From: Actinoplanes campanulatus
Lineage (GTDB): Bacteria > Actinomycetota > Actinomycetes > Mycobacteriales > Micromonosporaceae
NCBI RefSeq assembly: GCF_014647795.1
Contig: NZ_BMPW01000016.1
Span: 62,001-126,000 of the forward strand
DNA: 64,000 nt
Direction of reading: 5' to 3'
Shown: one piece after another, positions 54,020-62,898 of the stretch
How positions within the stretch are numbered: the first letter of the stretch is position 1
How the letters are laid out: the number at the start of each line of letters is the position of its first letter
Translations under genes and position numbers: made by a program
Notes under the pieces: model-generated
Database searches by the model: none
What the model was told of the DNA's origin: nothing
Seen by the model: only the letters and a program-made list of their open reading frames with translations

Positions 54020-55690
54020 GTGGGACGAATTGACGAACTCGCGAACCGATACGTCGACGAATGGGCCGCGCTCAACCCGACCGGCGCCACCGCCACCGGC
54101 ATAACCGGTTACGAGGACAAGACCGACGACCTCTCCCCGGAGGGCTTCGAGGCCCAGGCCGAGCTGCTCCGCCGGACCATCAACGATCTCGACGTGACCG
54201 AGCCGGAGCACGAATCCGAGCAGGTCGCCAAGGACGCCATGCTGGAGCGGCTGGGCCTGCAACTGGCGCAGCACGACGCGGGCTATGTGAGCACCGACAT
54301 CAGCGTCATCACCAGCTCGCTGCACGAGCTGCGGATGGTCCTCGACGTGATGCCCACCGAGGGCGAGCAGGCGGTCGCCGACATCACGGCCCGGCTCAAC
54401 GCCTTCCCGTACGCCCTGGAGCAGTACCGCCGGACCCTGCTCGAGGGCGCCGGCGACGGCCGGGTCAGTGCCCGGGCGCAGCTGCTGGCGGTGGCCGAGC
54501 AGTGCGAGGCGTGGACCGATCCGGCCCGTGACGACTTCTTCCACGGGCTGGCCCGGCGGCTGGGCGCGTCCGGCGCGCTCGCCAAGGAGCTGGAGCAGGG
54601 CGCGGCGGCGGCGACCGCGGCGACCGCCTCCTTCGGTGACTTCCTCCGCGACGAGCTGGCCCCGCGCGGCCGGGAGAAGGAGGCGGCCGGCCCCGAGCGG
54701 TACGCGCTGGCCTCGCAGTACTTCCTCGGCGCCAAGGTGGACCAGCTGGAGACGTACCAGTGGGGTTTCGCCGAGCTGGACCGGCTGGAGCGGGAGATGC
54801 GCGCCGTGTCGGCGGCGATTGCCGGCGCCGGGGCGACGGTGGACGAGGCGGTCGCCGTGCTCGACGCCGACCCGGCCCGCAACATCCGCGGCAAGGAGGC
54901 CTTCCGGGACTGGATGCAGGCCCTCTCCGACCGGGCGATCACCGAGCTGAACGGTGTCCACTTCGACATCGAGGGTCCCGCCCAGAAGCTGGAGTGCTGC
55001 CTCACGCCGACCAGCGACGGCGGCATCTACTACACCGGCCCGAGCGAGGACTTCTCCCGGCCCGGCCGGATGTGGTGGGCGGTGCCGGAGGGCCAGGAGG
55101 TCTTCTCCACCTGGCGCGAGGTCACCACCGTCTACCACGAGGGTGTGCCCGGCCATCACCTCCAGGTCAGCCAGACGCTGCTGCGCGCCGACCGACTCAA
55201 CCGGTACCAGCGGCTGCTCTGCTGGTGCTCCGGCCACGGCGAGGGCTGGGCCCTGTACGCCGAGCGGCTGATGGACGAGCTGGGCTACCTCACCGATCCG
55301 GGCGACCGGCTCGGCATGCTCGACGGCCAGGCGCTGCGTGCGGCCCGGGTGATCGTCGACATCGGCATGCATCTGGAGCTGACGATCCCGCGGGACAACC
55401 CGTTCGGCTTCCACCCGGGCGAACGATGGACGCCGGAACTCGGCTGGGAGTTCCTGCGGGCGCACACCCGGATGCCGGAGGAGGTCCTCCGGTTCGAGTG
55501 GAAGCGCTATCTGGGGTGGCCGGGGCAGGCGCCTTCGTACAAGGTCGGCGAGCGGATCTGGTTCGAGGCCCGCGACGAGGCGAAGCGCCGCAAAGGCAGT
55601 GATTTCGACCTCAAGAGGTTCCACCGGGACGCGCTCGACCTCGGTTCGCTGGGGCTCGACCCGCTCCGTAAGGCACTGGCCAGGATTTGA
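54020..55690 (+). CDS. DUF885-family metallopeptidase-like protein
   Basis: This 556-aa cytoplasmic helical protein carries HEGVPGHH at 373-380, the HExxxGH-type zinc motif of DUF885 proteins, with SGHGEGWALYAERLMDELG supplying a further Glu. SYKVGERIWFEARDEAKRR is conserved near the end. Family members are predicted metallo-carboxypeptidases. GTG at 54020 follows TAGGGT (54008-54013) by 6 nt. The PHP gene ends only 19 bp before, yet this -10 suggests independent transcription. Confidence 0.88.
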   Translation: MGRIDELANRYVDEWAALNPTGATATGITGYEDKTDDLSPEGFEAQAELLRRTINDLDVTEPEHESEQVAKDAMLERLGLQLAQHDAGYVSTDISVITSSLHELRMVLDVMPTEGEQAVADITARLNAFPYALEQYRRTLLEGAGDGRVSARAQLLAVAEQCEAWTDPARDDFFHGLARRLGASGALAKELEQGAAAATAATASFGDFLRDELAPRGREKEAAGPERYALASQYFLGAKVDQLETYQWGFAELDRLEREMRAVSAAIAGAGATVDEAVAVLDADPARNIRGKEAFRDWMQALSDRAITELNGVHFDIEGPAQKLECCLTPTSDGGIYYTGPSEDFSRPGRMWWAVPEGQEVFSTWREVTTVYHEGVPGHHLQVSQTLLRADRLNRYQRLLCWCSGHGEGWALYAERLMDELGYLTDPGDRLGMLDGQALRAARVIVDIGMHLELTIPRDNPFGFHPGERWTPELGWEFLRAHTRMPEEVLRFEWKRYLGWPGQAPSYKVGERIWFEARDEAKRRKGSDFDLKRFHRDALDLGSLGLDPLRKALARI

Positions 55691-55696
55691 GTCATT

Positions 55697-55734
55697 CGGG
55701 TCCCTCCGTGCCGAAAACGGGACGGAGGGACCCG
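55697..55734 (+). terminator. Terminator after the DUF885 gene
   Basis: Perfect 13-bp arms CGGGTCCCTCCGT (55697-55709) and ACGGAGGGACCCG (55722-55734) start 6 nt after the stop. Confidence 0.88.
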
Positions 55735-56132
55735 TCGTTACGTATTTGATCCATTACTCTGCGCACAAATCCTCCGCTGAGCGATCGTTCAGCCACGATC
55801 CGTGAATGCGTCGCTACCCAGATGTAACAAATCCGAAGTAGAACTCATATTCACGTCCCGCCTGAGGTGCGGATACGATCTCCCGCGGCGCTCCGCACTT
55901 GTTCCGGAAGCAGCGTGGACTGGGCCTTTCTCGATCCGGCCTCATCCCGGGCGTTCGTACAACCAAGTCGGCAGCGCCGCGTATCCCCCGATCAGCCGAG
56001 CGAACTCTGACCCTTGGAAAGGGGTTTTCTGAGGATTTCTCGGATAGATTGACCCGGATCGGTGCGCCCGCATGGCTACTCTCCGTAGCCCCCCATCGGC
56101 CCATCGCGTGTGCATGGCGGAGGACTAAAGCA
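55735..56132 (+). promoter_or_regulatory. Upstream region of the conservon operon
   Basis: About 400 bp without a supported gene separate the terminator from the first conservon-linked gene. It is less GC-rich than its flanks, as promoter regions here tend to be. TAGATT at about 56045 is a possible -10, but I could not pair it with a good -35. The frame open through 56000-56132 lacks a start signal and ends in the real gene. Confidence 0.4.
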
Positions 56133-57269
56133 ATGTCAGTCTCGGTGAACAGCCGGCGAACGCGTTTACGCTCCGCCCTCGCGGTGGTGCTGACGGTTCT
56201 CGTCGTGCTGCCGACCGCAGCCCTGTTCCTGCGTGTCCTGGACGAGATCAACACTCAGCGGGACGAGACGCAGCTCAAGCAACACGGTGTCGAGTACCTC
56301 GCGACCCTGGCGCCGCTGGTCAGCGCCCTCGCCGAGTCGCAGTCACAGGCTCTGCAGGGGGTCTCCACCGAGCCTCAGTCGCTGACCGCCGCCGTCGCCC
56401 GGGTGCAGGAGGCGGACGCGCGTCTCGGCGAGGAGCTGGACACCTCCAGCCGCTGGGCCGGCCTGAAGGAGAAGATCGGCCGCCTGCCCGGCATCGCCGG
56501 CAGCGCGCAGACCGTCTACGACTCCCACGTCGAGGTCGGCGAGCTGGCCCTCGAGCTGTACAGCGAGGTCCGCGAGAACTCCAAGCTCAACATGGACCAG
56601 CAGTCCGACATCTGGTTCCTCCAGGAGACCATCACGGTGGACATGCCCGAGGCCGTCACCAACGTGAGCCGGATGAGCGACTCGGCCAACATGCTGGCCG
56701 CCGCCCAGCAGCGGCAGCGGGCCGTCCTCCAGGTGCAGCTCGGCGTCGCCGTCGAGGCCGTCGAGGAGAGCGTCGAAAAGCTGACCGACCACCTCCAGGC
56801 CGCCGCCGAGGACACCGAGAGCTCCACGCTCGCCGGCAACCTGGTGAGCAACCTCGACTCGTTCCGTCGTGGCGTCGAGTCCGCCAACCGTGGCACCAAC
56901 TACGGTGGCGACCCGAACGTGTCGACCCTGGTGACCGCGCAGAGCACGCTGTCGACCGCGCTGAACGCGCTGACCACGGTGACCCTCAAGGAGCTGTCGA
57001 CGCTGCTCGAGGAGCGCGACGACGACCTCCAGATCCGTCAGATCGAGGCGTGGGCGCTGCTCGGCGTCTCCATCGCGCTGCTGGTGGTCGCCGCCTTCTG
57101 GACCCGGAGCCGGGCCGCCCAGGTCCGCGACTCCCTCGACAGCAGCCGGGACCTCTCGGTGCGTGCCGACAGCGACGGCCCAGGGCCGTCCGCGGTCAGC
57201 CCGTACGACCAGGCCCCCGGCTACGGCGGCAGTGCTACTGGGCGGGAGCGTTCCGGTGCTCTTCGGTAA
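56133..57269 (+). CDS. Two-helix membrane sensor-like protein linked to conservon
   Basis: This 378-aa protein has one transmembrane helix near the start (about 13-34) and one near the end (about 306-325). An extracellular helical domain of about 270 residues between them is rich in Gln/Glu and Ser (SALAESQSQALQG, ANMLAAAQQRQRAVL). The cytoplasmic tail is 50 residues. The layout is that of a ligand-sensing receptor without an output domain, similar to the sensing part of the next protein. ATG at 56133 has GGAGG 9 nt upstream. The gene overlaps cvnA by 14 bp, so it is probably a co-sensor. Confidence 0.75.
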   Translation: MSVSVNSRRTRLRSALAVVLTVLVVLPTAALFLRVLDEINTQRDETQLKQHGVEYLATLAPLVSALAESQSQALQGVSTEPQSLTAAVARVQEADARLGEELDTSSRWAGLKEKIGRLPGIAGSAQTVYDSHVEVGELALELYSEVRENSKLNMDQQSDIWFLQETITVDMPEAVTNVSRMSDSANMLAAAQQRQRAVLQVQLGVAVEAVEESVEKLTDHLQAAAEDTESSTLAGNLVSNLDSFRRGVESANRGTNYGGDPNVSTLVTAQSTLSTALNALTTVTLKELSTLLEERDDDLQIRQIEAWALLGVSIALLVVAAFWTRSRAAQVRDSLDSSRDLSVRADSDGPGPSAVSPYDQAPGYGGSATGRERSGALR

Positions 57270-60207
57270 GTTCCGCATCCTGGGCAAACTCGCCCTGCTG
57301 ATCCTCGTACCGCTGGTCGGCGTCCTCGGCCTGAGTGTTCCGGTCATCTACGAACGCGTCGACGCGGCTCGCGTCGCCGGTGATATCTCGGACACCATCC
57401 AGCGGGCCACCCAGGTCAGTTCGGCGCTTATCGAGATCCAGGAAGAGCGCCTGCTCTCGGTCGGCTATCTACTCGGTCTGATCGACCGCACGACCCTGGT
57501 GGTGCAGAGCGCGGAGGCCGCCGACGCGGTGGCCGGGCTCGCCGATGATGACGCCCCGGTGGCCCTACGCCGTGCCGTCGCTGCCGCCACCCGACTCACC
57601 AGCACTCGACAGAACGTGCTGAACCAAGCGATCGACGTCTCCCAGGTCGTCGCGGATTTCACCGGCGCGGTCGACCCGCTGATCGACGGTCTGGGCCTGT
57701 CCGGCAAGGCTGACCTGACCACCGGCCTCGGCCGACAGATCTTCGCGCTGGACCGCTCCATGCGCTCGGACGACCTGATCAACCAAGCGGCCTGCTGGAT
57801 GGCCTCGGCGGCGGTCGCGGCCAGCAGCAACCCGCGGGACGCCGCGTTCCTGCTGAGCCAGTTCAACGCGACCTTTGCCCAGGTCGAATCGATCATCCGC
57901 TCGTCGCGGATCTACTTCACCGACCCGCAGTACAAGCTCTACCTCGCCAACCAGCAGGCGTTCGCCGCCCGTATGGGCGCCACCTTCGTCAAGGGCCTTC
58001 AGACGAACCCGACGGGGGCGCTGCAGAAACTGAACATCAGGACGGTCTTCCCGTCCCTCCAGACGGTGGTCGTTCTGGGTAGTTTTGTCGAGAAGCGCGT
58101 GGCCCAGGACGTGGACACCACGGCGACCGACAACCGGGAAAGCGCCATCCGCCAGTCGGTGCTCCTCGGTGGCGGCACCTTCCTGCTGCTGATCCTGGTC
58201 GCCACACTGTCGATCATCATGGCCCGCGCGGTCGCCCGGCCGCTGCGCCGTCTGACCGTCTCGGCCGACCGGATCGCCCGCGCCGCCGAGTCCGAGCTGG
58301 AGCGCGTGGCCGACGACGAGGCCGAGGCCCAGGTCCGGCCGATTCGACTCGACCCGGTCGACGTCGAGGCCCAGGACGAGATCGGTGACCTGGCCCGCGC
58401 GTTCGACCGCGTACAGACCACCGCCGCCCGGCTGGTGGAGCGCCAGGTTCTCGGTCGCCGTAACGTCGCCCAGATGTTCGGCCACGTCGGCCGTCGTACC
58501 CAGAACCTGGTCGGCCGTCAGCTAAGCCTGATCGACTCCCTGGAGCGCAAGGAGACCGACAGCGACCGGCTCCGCGAGCTGTACCGCCTGGACCACATGT
58601 CCAGCCGTCTGCGCCGGAACGCGTCCGCGCTGGTCGTGCTCTCCGGTGGCGCCGGCGCGAACGAGCACATGGCCCCGCTGGCCCTCTCCGACGTGGTCCG
58701 TCTCGCCCTCGGTGAGATCGAGGACTACACCCGTGTCGAGGTGGACATCCCCGAGGACATCGTCGTGGTCCCGGCCATCCTGGCCGACCTGACGCTGCTC
58801 CTGGCCGAGCTGCTGGAGAACTCCACCTCGTTCTCCCCGCCGCACACCAACGTCACGGTCACCGCCGACGAGCTGCGCGGCGGCGTCCGCCTCGCGATCA
58901 TCGACCACGGCCTGGGCCTCGCGCCCGAGCGTCTGGCCGAGGAGAACGCGCGACTGACCCGCCGTGAGCGTCTCGACCTGGCCCCCACCGAGGTGCTCGG
59001 TCTCTTCGTGGTCGGCCGGCTCGCCCGCCGGCACGGCATCGAGGTGACCCTCACCGACACCCCGGACGGCGGTCTGACCGCCTGGATCGACCTGAACCCG
59101 TCGCACCTGGTCACCCGGGTGGAGAACCTCACCCCGATCGCGGCGCCGAGCTTCCCGTCGGCCTTCCCGGCCGCACCGGTGCCGCCGCAGATCCGGGCCC
59201 CCGAGCCGGTCGCGGCCGCGCCCGCCTACTCGCCCGCCCTGCGGGGCAACACCACCGAGGTCGCGATCGCCAGCGGCGCGGTCCGTTCGGTGCCGGGCAG
59301 CCAGCAGCCGTTCGACCCGGTGGTGCTGGGCCGGGCCACCGAGATCGTCGAGGCCGGCCGGTCCTGGAACGCGTTCGGTCCGGTGTCCGCGCCCGCCCTC
59401 GAATCGGCCCCGGCCGCTGACCCGTACGCGGACCAGCCGGTCTACGACGCCGAGCCGGTGTACTCGCCGCGCCCGGCGTACCAGGAGCCGGCGCCCGCCT
59501 ACGACATGGGCACCCCGGTGGCCGGCCGCGTCCCGAACTCGCGGCCGGAACTGCCCGCCGGGCAGGGTGGCTGGCACACCCCGATGCCGCAGGAGACCGC
59601 CTGGGCCCCGGCCGCCGCCATCCCGGCGCCGGTCAGCCCCGCCCCGGTCAGCCCCGCGCCGTACACCCCGGAGCCGGTCGCCGCTCCGTCGGCGCACCGC
59701 GAGGGCACCGCCCCCCCGCTGCGCCGCCGGGTTCCCGGCAGCCAGCTCCCGGCGGCGGAGGACACCACCGTGCAGCGGATGGCCGTACCCACCACACAGG
59801 ACGACGCGCTGGCCGCCCGGGCCATGTTCGACGCCTTCGAAGCCGGTGTCAGCCGGGCCCACGGCGACATCAGCGACACCAGCGTCTCGATGCCGGCTCC
59901 CGACCTCAGCGCTCCGGTGTGGGACACCCCCGCCCCGGCCTGGGAGGAACCCGCTCCCGCCGCCTGGGAACCGCCCCCCGCGCCGGTCGCTCCGCCGGCC
60001 CCGCCGTCGTCCAACGGCGGCGCACCGCTGAGCCGTCGCGTGCCGGGCGCCAGCCTGCCGCGTGACGAGATGCACCGACCGATCACCCCGCCGGCCCCGG
60101 CCACGCTCGACCCCGAGGCCGCCCGAGCCCTGATGGATCAGTTCGAGTACGGGGTCGCACTCGCACTGAATGAAAGTCAGCCACAACACGAGGGACAACC
60201 GCGATGA
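57256..60207 (+). CDS. cvnA: Conservon sensor histidine kinase-like protein (CvnA)
   Basis: This 983-aa protein has transmembrane helix 1 (about 10-30), an external nitrate/nitrite-sensing-type helical domain (about 45-300), helix 2 (about 300-325) and a HAMP segment. LDHMSSRLRRNASAL serves as the dimerisation region with His, then an HATPase_c domain with ELLENSTSFSPP (N box) and DHGLGLAPE (G1). The last 350 residues are Pro/Ala-rich, with three RRVPGSxLP or RRVPGASLP motifs. Conservon A proteins transmit to the roadblock/GTPase module encoded downstream. GTG at 57256 has GGGAG 8 nt upstream; the longer frame overlaps the previous gene. Confidence 0.9.
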   Translation: MLFGKFRILGKLALLILVPLVGVLGLSVPVIYERVDAARVAGDISDTIQRATQVSSALIEIQEERLLSVGYLLGLIDRTTLVVQSAEAADAVAGLADDDAPVALRRAVAAATRLTSTRQNVLNQAIDVSQVVADFTGAVDPLIDGLGLSGKADLTTGLGRQIFALDRSMRSDDLINQAACWMASAAVAASSNPRDAAFLLSQFNATFAQVESIIRSSRIYFTDPQYKLYLANQQAFAARMGATFVKGLQTNPTGALQKLNIRTVFPSLQTVVVLGSFVEKRVAQDVDTTATDNRESAIRQSVLLGGGTFLLLILVATLSIIMARAVARPLRRLTVSADRIARAAESELERVADDEAEAQVRPIRLDPVDVEAQDEIGDLARAFDRVQTTAARLVERQVLGRRNVAQMFGHVGRRTQNLVGRQLSLIDSLERKETDSDRLRELYRLDHMSSRLRRNASALVVLSGGAGANEHMAPLALSDVVRLALGEIEDYTRVEVDIPEDIVVVPAILADLTLLLAELLENSTSFSPPHTNVTVTADELRGGVRLAIIDHGLGLAPERLAEENARLTRRERLDLAPTEVLGLFVVGRLARRHGIEVTLTDTPDGGLTAWIDLNPSHLVTRVENLTPIAAPSFPSAFPAAPVPPQIRAPEPVAAAPAYSPALRGNTTEVAIASGAVRSVPGSQQPFDPVVLGRATEIVEAGRSWNAFGPVSAPALESAPAADPYADQPVYDAEPVYSPRPAYQEPAPAYDMGTPVAGRVPNSRPELPAGQGGWHTPMPQETAWAPAAAIPAPVSPAPVSPAPYTPEPVAAPSAHREGTAPPLRRRVPGSQLPAAEDTTVQRMAVPTTQDDALAARAMFDAFEAGVSRAHGDISDTSVSMPAPDLSAPVWDTPAPAWEEPAPAAWEPPPAPVAPPAPPSSNGGAPLSRRVPGASLPRDEMHRPITPPAPATLDPEAARALMDQFEYGVALALNESQPQHEGQPR

Positions 60208-60650
60208 CTTCCCCCTACTCCACCGCGTCAAGTCAGCTCAGCGCCGAAGCCAAAACCTTCAACTGGCTGCTGGACTCGTTCACCTCCGGCACCGCGGGCG
60301 TGATCGAGGCCATCGCGGTCTCCTCGGACGGCCTCCTGATGGCCATGTCCGCGATCAAGGACCGGCCCAACGCCGAGCGCCTCGCGGCCGTGGTCTCCGG
60401 GCTCACCAGCCTCGCCGGTGGTGCGGCGAGCTGGTACAGGCTGGGCGCCCTGAACCGGGTCATCATCGACATGGCCGACGGGTACCTGCTGGTGACCGCG
60501 ATCAGCGCCGGCTCGGTGCTGGGCGTCATCGCCGACCGGTCCGCGAACCTCGGCACCCTGGCGTACGAGATGACGCTCTTCGCGACCCGTGCCGGTGGCG
60601 CCCTGAGCCCGCGTCTCATCGCCGAGCTGAAGAACGCAGTCCAGCAGTGA
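60204..60650 (+). CDS. cvnB: Conservon roadblock/LC7 protein (CvnB)
   Basis: This 148-aa protein has the roadblock/LC7 fold: FNWLLDSFTSGTAGVIEAIAVSSDGLLMAMS, then DRLAAVVSGL-like helices, and VIIDMADGYLLVTAISAGSVLGVIAD. It is a likely GTPase-activating or scaffold partner of CvnD. ATG overlaps the cvnA stop (ATGA), and the stop overlaps the cvnC start (GTGA). Confidence 0.94.
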   Translation: MTSPYSTASSQLSAEAKTFNWLLDSFTSGTAGVIEAIAVSSDGLLMAMSAIKDRPNAERLAAVVSGLTSLAGGAASWYRLGALNRVIIDMADGYLLVTAISAGSVLGVIADRSANLGTLAYEMTLFATRAGGALSPRLIAELKNAVQQ

Positions 60651-61108
60651 CCCCGCCGGATTCCGACGACCCGGTACCTCCGGCGCGACCCGGAGTCCGG
60701 CCCTTCCTGCAATCCGGTACCCAGCACTCGACCGGCGGCTACACCCCCACCGGGGAGCACCCGCCGGTCGAGGCATCGACCAATACGCTGCGCCCGTTCG
60801 TCATCACGTCCGGGCGGACCGATGGAGGCGATCCCGACATCGGTATGGAGACTCAGGTGACGCTGGTGCCGGGTGCGCCGGCGTCCCGGCTCTCTCCGGA
60901 AACCAGGGCGATCGTGGCTCTCTGCGAGGACAGCCCGATCTCGGTAGCCGAGATCTCCGCACGACTCCACCTGCACCTGGGCGTGACCCGAATCCTGGTC
61001 GGCGACCTGCGTGCCACCGGCCAGCTCGACGTCCACGTGCTGGACAACGACACACCTGACCCCGAGACCATCATGCGAGTGATCCGTGGACTTCGATCCA
61101 TCAGCTAA
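60647..61108 (+). CDS. cvnC: Conservon DUF742 protein (CvnC)
   Basis: This 153-aa protein has a Pro-rich variable start with LRPFVITSGRT. The DUF742 winged-helix-like core follows: LSPETRAIVALCEDSPISVAEISARLHLHLGVTRILVGDLRATGQLDVH, ending IMRVIRGLRSI. In conservons this protein is thought to be part of the membrane-proximal complex. GTG 60647 overlaps the cvnB stop. Confidence 0.93.
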   Translation: MTPPDSDDPVPPARPGVRPFLQSGTQHSTGGYTPTGEHPPVEASTNTLRPFVITSGRTDGGDPDIGMETQVTLVPGAPASRLSPETRAIVALCEDSPISVAEISARLHLHLGVTRILVGDLRATGQLDVHVLDNDTPDPETIMRVIRGLRSIS

Positions 61109-61712
61109 CCGCGTCGTCGGTACCGCGCGCATACCCGGCGCGCCGGAGCCCAAGAAGGCGCCGGTTCCGGTCAAGATCATCGTGGCCGGCGGCTTCGGGG
61201 TCGGCAAGACGACCACCGTCGGCGCCATCTCCGAGATCTCGCCGCTCACCACCGAGGCCGAGATGACCTCGGAGTCCGTCGGCATCGACGACCCCGGTCA
61301 GGCGACCATGAAGACCGGCACCACGGTCGCGATGGACTTCGGCGTCCTCACCATCGACCAGACGCTCAAGCTCTACATCTTCGGCACGCCCGGCCAGACC
61401 CGGTTCGCCTTCATGTGGGACGACCTGGTCCGGGGTGCCCTTGGCGCACTGGTTGTGGTAGATACCAACCGAATAGACGACTGTTATCCGGCAGTCGACT
61501 ACTTCGAGCGCCAGGGCCTCCCGTTCGTTGTCGGCATCAACACCTTCAACGGGCAGATGTCCTACAGCATCGACGAGGTTCGGTGGGCCCTCGCGGTTCG
61601 CGAGGACGTGCCGGTCATATCCTTTGACGCACGGTTCCGCGCATCCGTGCGGGATGCCCTTCTCGTTGTGCTGGACCAGGCACTCGACAAGGCGATCCGG
61701 ATGAAGTCATAG
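61086..61712 (+). CDS. cvnD: Conservon small GTPase-like protein (CvnD)
   Basis: This 208-aa P-loop protein has GGFGVGKTT (35-43), FGTPGQTRFAFMWDDL as G3 with the Gln of Ras-like enzymes, and INTFNG in place of the usual NKxD base-specificity motif, as is typical of conservon D proteins. It acts as the switch of the module with CvnB and CvnC. GTG at 61086 starts 23 bp inside cvnC. Confidence 0.94.
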   Translation: MDFDPSANRVVGTARIPGAPEPKKAPVPVKIIVAGGFGVGKTTTVGAISEISPLTTEAEMTSESVGIDDPGQATMKTGTTVAMDFGVLTIDQTLKLYIFGTPGQTRFAFMWDDLVRGALGALVVVDTNRIDDCYPAVDYFERQGLPFVVGINTFNGQMSYSIDEVRWALAVREDVPVISFDARFRASVRDALLVVLDQALDKAIRMKS

Positions 61713-61716
61713 GGTT

Positions 61717-61736
61717 GTGACCGGTTGCCCGGTCAC
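61717..61736 (+). terminator. Small hairpin after cvnD
   Basis: Perfect 8-bp arms GTGACCGG and CCGGTCAC with loop TTGC lie 5 nt after the cvnD stop. No U-run follows; it may only partly stop transcription into the next gene. Confidence 0.5.
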
Positions 61737-61834
61737 GGATTCCGCAGCGATCCCAGGACGGGACGGTTCCCAAACCGGCCCGTCGAGGAGCAGAGTGGAA
61801 ACCGGGCGACCGCGCAGCGAAAGAGGACGGTGAA

Positions 61835-62608
61835 GTGCGAGGCGGACTGGACGACGCGCTCGACAAGCTCGCCCGGCGGGATGAGCTGAGGCGCCGCGCC
61901 GCCGGCGAGGCCAACGGCACCCCGCCGGCGGTGACCGAGCTGGTCGAGGCGATCGCGGCCGTGGTGGCCCGGAATCCCCAGTTGGGCGTCACGGTCGGCG
62001 TCGAGGGCGCGGGCGACCCGGTGCTGCTCCAATTCTCGTTCGCCGACGGCACGGTCCAGGTGAACGCCGACAATCGGGTCGCGGCCCGGGCCACCGACCC
62101 GGCCCCGCGGCACGCCGATTTCGAGATCGACGTCGAGGAGCCGGCCGAGGAGCCGGCGCCCGTCCCCCGGGCCAGCCGCGACGACCAGGACCGCTTCGGC
62201 CCCACCGACTTCGAGTACCCGGAGCCCGTCTACCAGGAGCCGGCCGCCTACGCCGAGCACGTGGCCTACGACGAGCCGACCACGGCCGAGCAGCCCTTCG
62301 TCAGCAACCGCCACGAGCACGCTTTCGGCCACGATCCGGCCGGCTACGCCGACCTGGGCAACACCACGCCGCATCCCTTCGCTCCGACGCCGCCTCCGCA
62401 GGTGCCATCCCAGGCGACCCCGCATTCGTACGCGCCCGCGCCGGCCGCACACGCCTACCCGGAGCCGTCGCACCCCGAGCCACAGCCGGGTTTCCCGGAG
62501 CCGCTGCCCGAGCCGATCCCGCTACAGGTAGAGCGTCCGGAGGAGACGGAGCTGGCGGCCCGCCGTCTGGCCGCCATGCTCCGCGACAACCCGAGCCTCC
62601 TCGACTGA
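61835..62608 (+). CDS. Hypothetical protein downstream of conservon
   Basis: This 257-aa protein has an N-terminal ordered part (1-95) with a helix (DALDKLARRDELRRRAAGE) and a beta-rich half (VTVGVEGAGDPVLLQFSFADGTVQVN). A long acidic Pro/Tyr/His-rich linker (100-235) follows, then a short C-terminal helix (ELAARRLAAMLRDNPSLLD). No membrane segment. GTG at 61835 has GAGGACGGTGAA upstream. The gap of 122 bp to cvnD and a hairpin between them leave open whether it belongs to the operon. No family recognised. Confidence 0.7.
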   Translation: MRGGLDDALDKLARRDELRRRAAGEANGTPPAVTELVEAIAAVVARNPQLGVTVGVEGAGDPVLLQFSFADGTVQVNADNRVAARATDPAPRHADFEIDVEEPAEEPAPVPRASRDDQDRFGPTDFEYPEPVYQEPAAYAEHVAYDEPTTAEQPFVSNRHEHAFGHDPAGYADLGNTTPHPFAPTPPPQVPSQATPHSYAPAPAAHAYPEPSHPEPQPGFPEPLPEPIPLQVERPEETELAARRLAAMLRDNPSLLD

Positions 62609-62898
62609 CCGCGGCAGTTCCACTGCTCGTGGCGAGCCGACCTCACGCGAGCCGCAGCATTACTCTCCGAAGTCACTTGATCACTCTTCCCGCCTGTCGG
62701 GAACGCCCGGTTTCCGGTGATCAGCACGGTCTGAGATGTCTGAGTTCGCCTGTTTGGCCGATCTTCTCCTCCGTTCCGCTCACCGCCCTTGAGTCACGCT
62801 CGGTAGCGACATACGGTCCTACTACCTCGGCTGACGCACAGACAGTGATCATTGCGGAGGAGATCCCCGCCTGAGATCCCCTCGAGAAGAGGCTCCGC
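62609..62898. other. Gene-free stretch before the epimerase-like gene
   Basis: About 290 bp are less GC-biased than their surroundings. I find no credible gene, RNA or strong hairpin. The ribosome binding site GAGAAGAGG for the next gene lies at its end; a promoter is presumably inside but not clear. Confidence 0.4.

Noticed and set aside
62629-62874. An 81-codon plus-strand frame before the epimerase-like gene
   Set aside because: Codon bias is atypical, there is no start signal, and the translation has no resemblance to known proteins.
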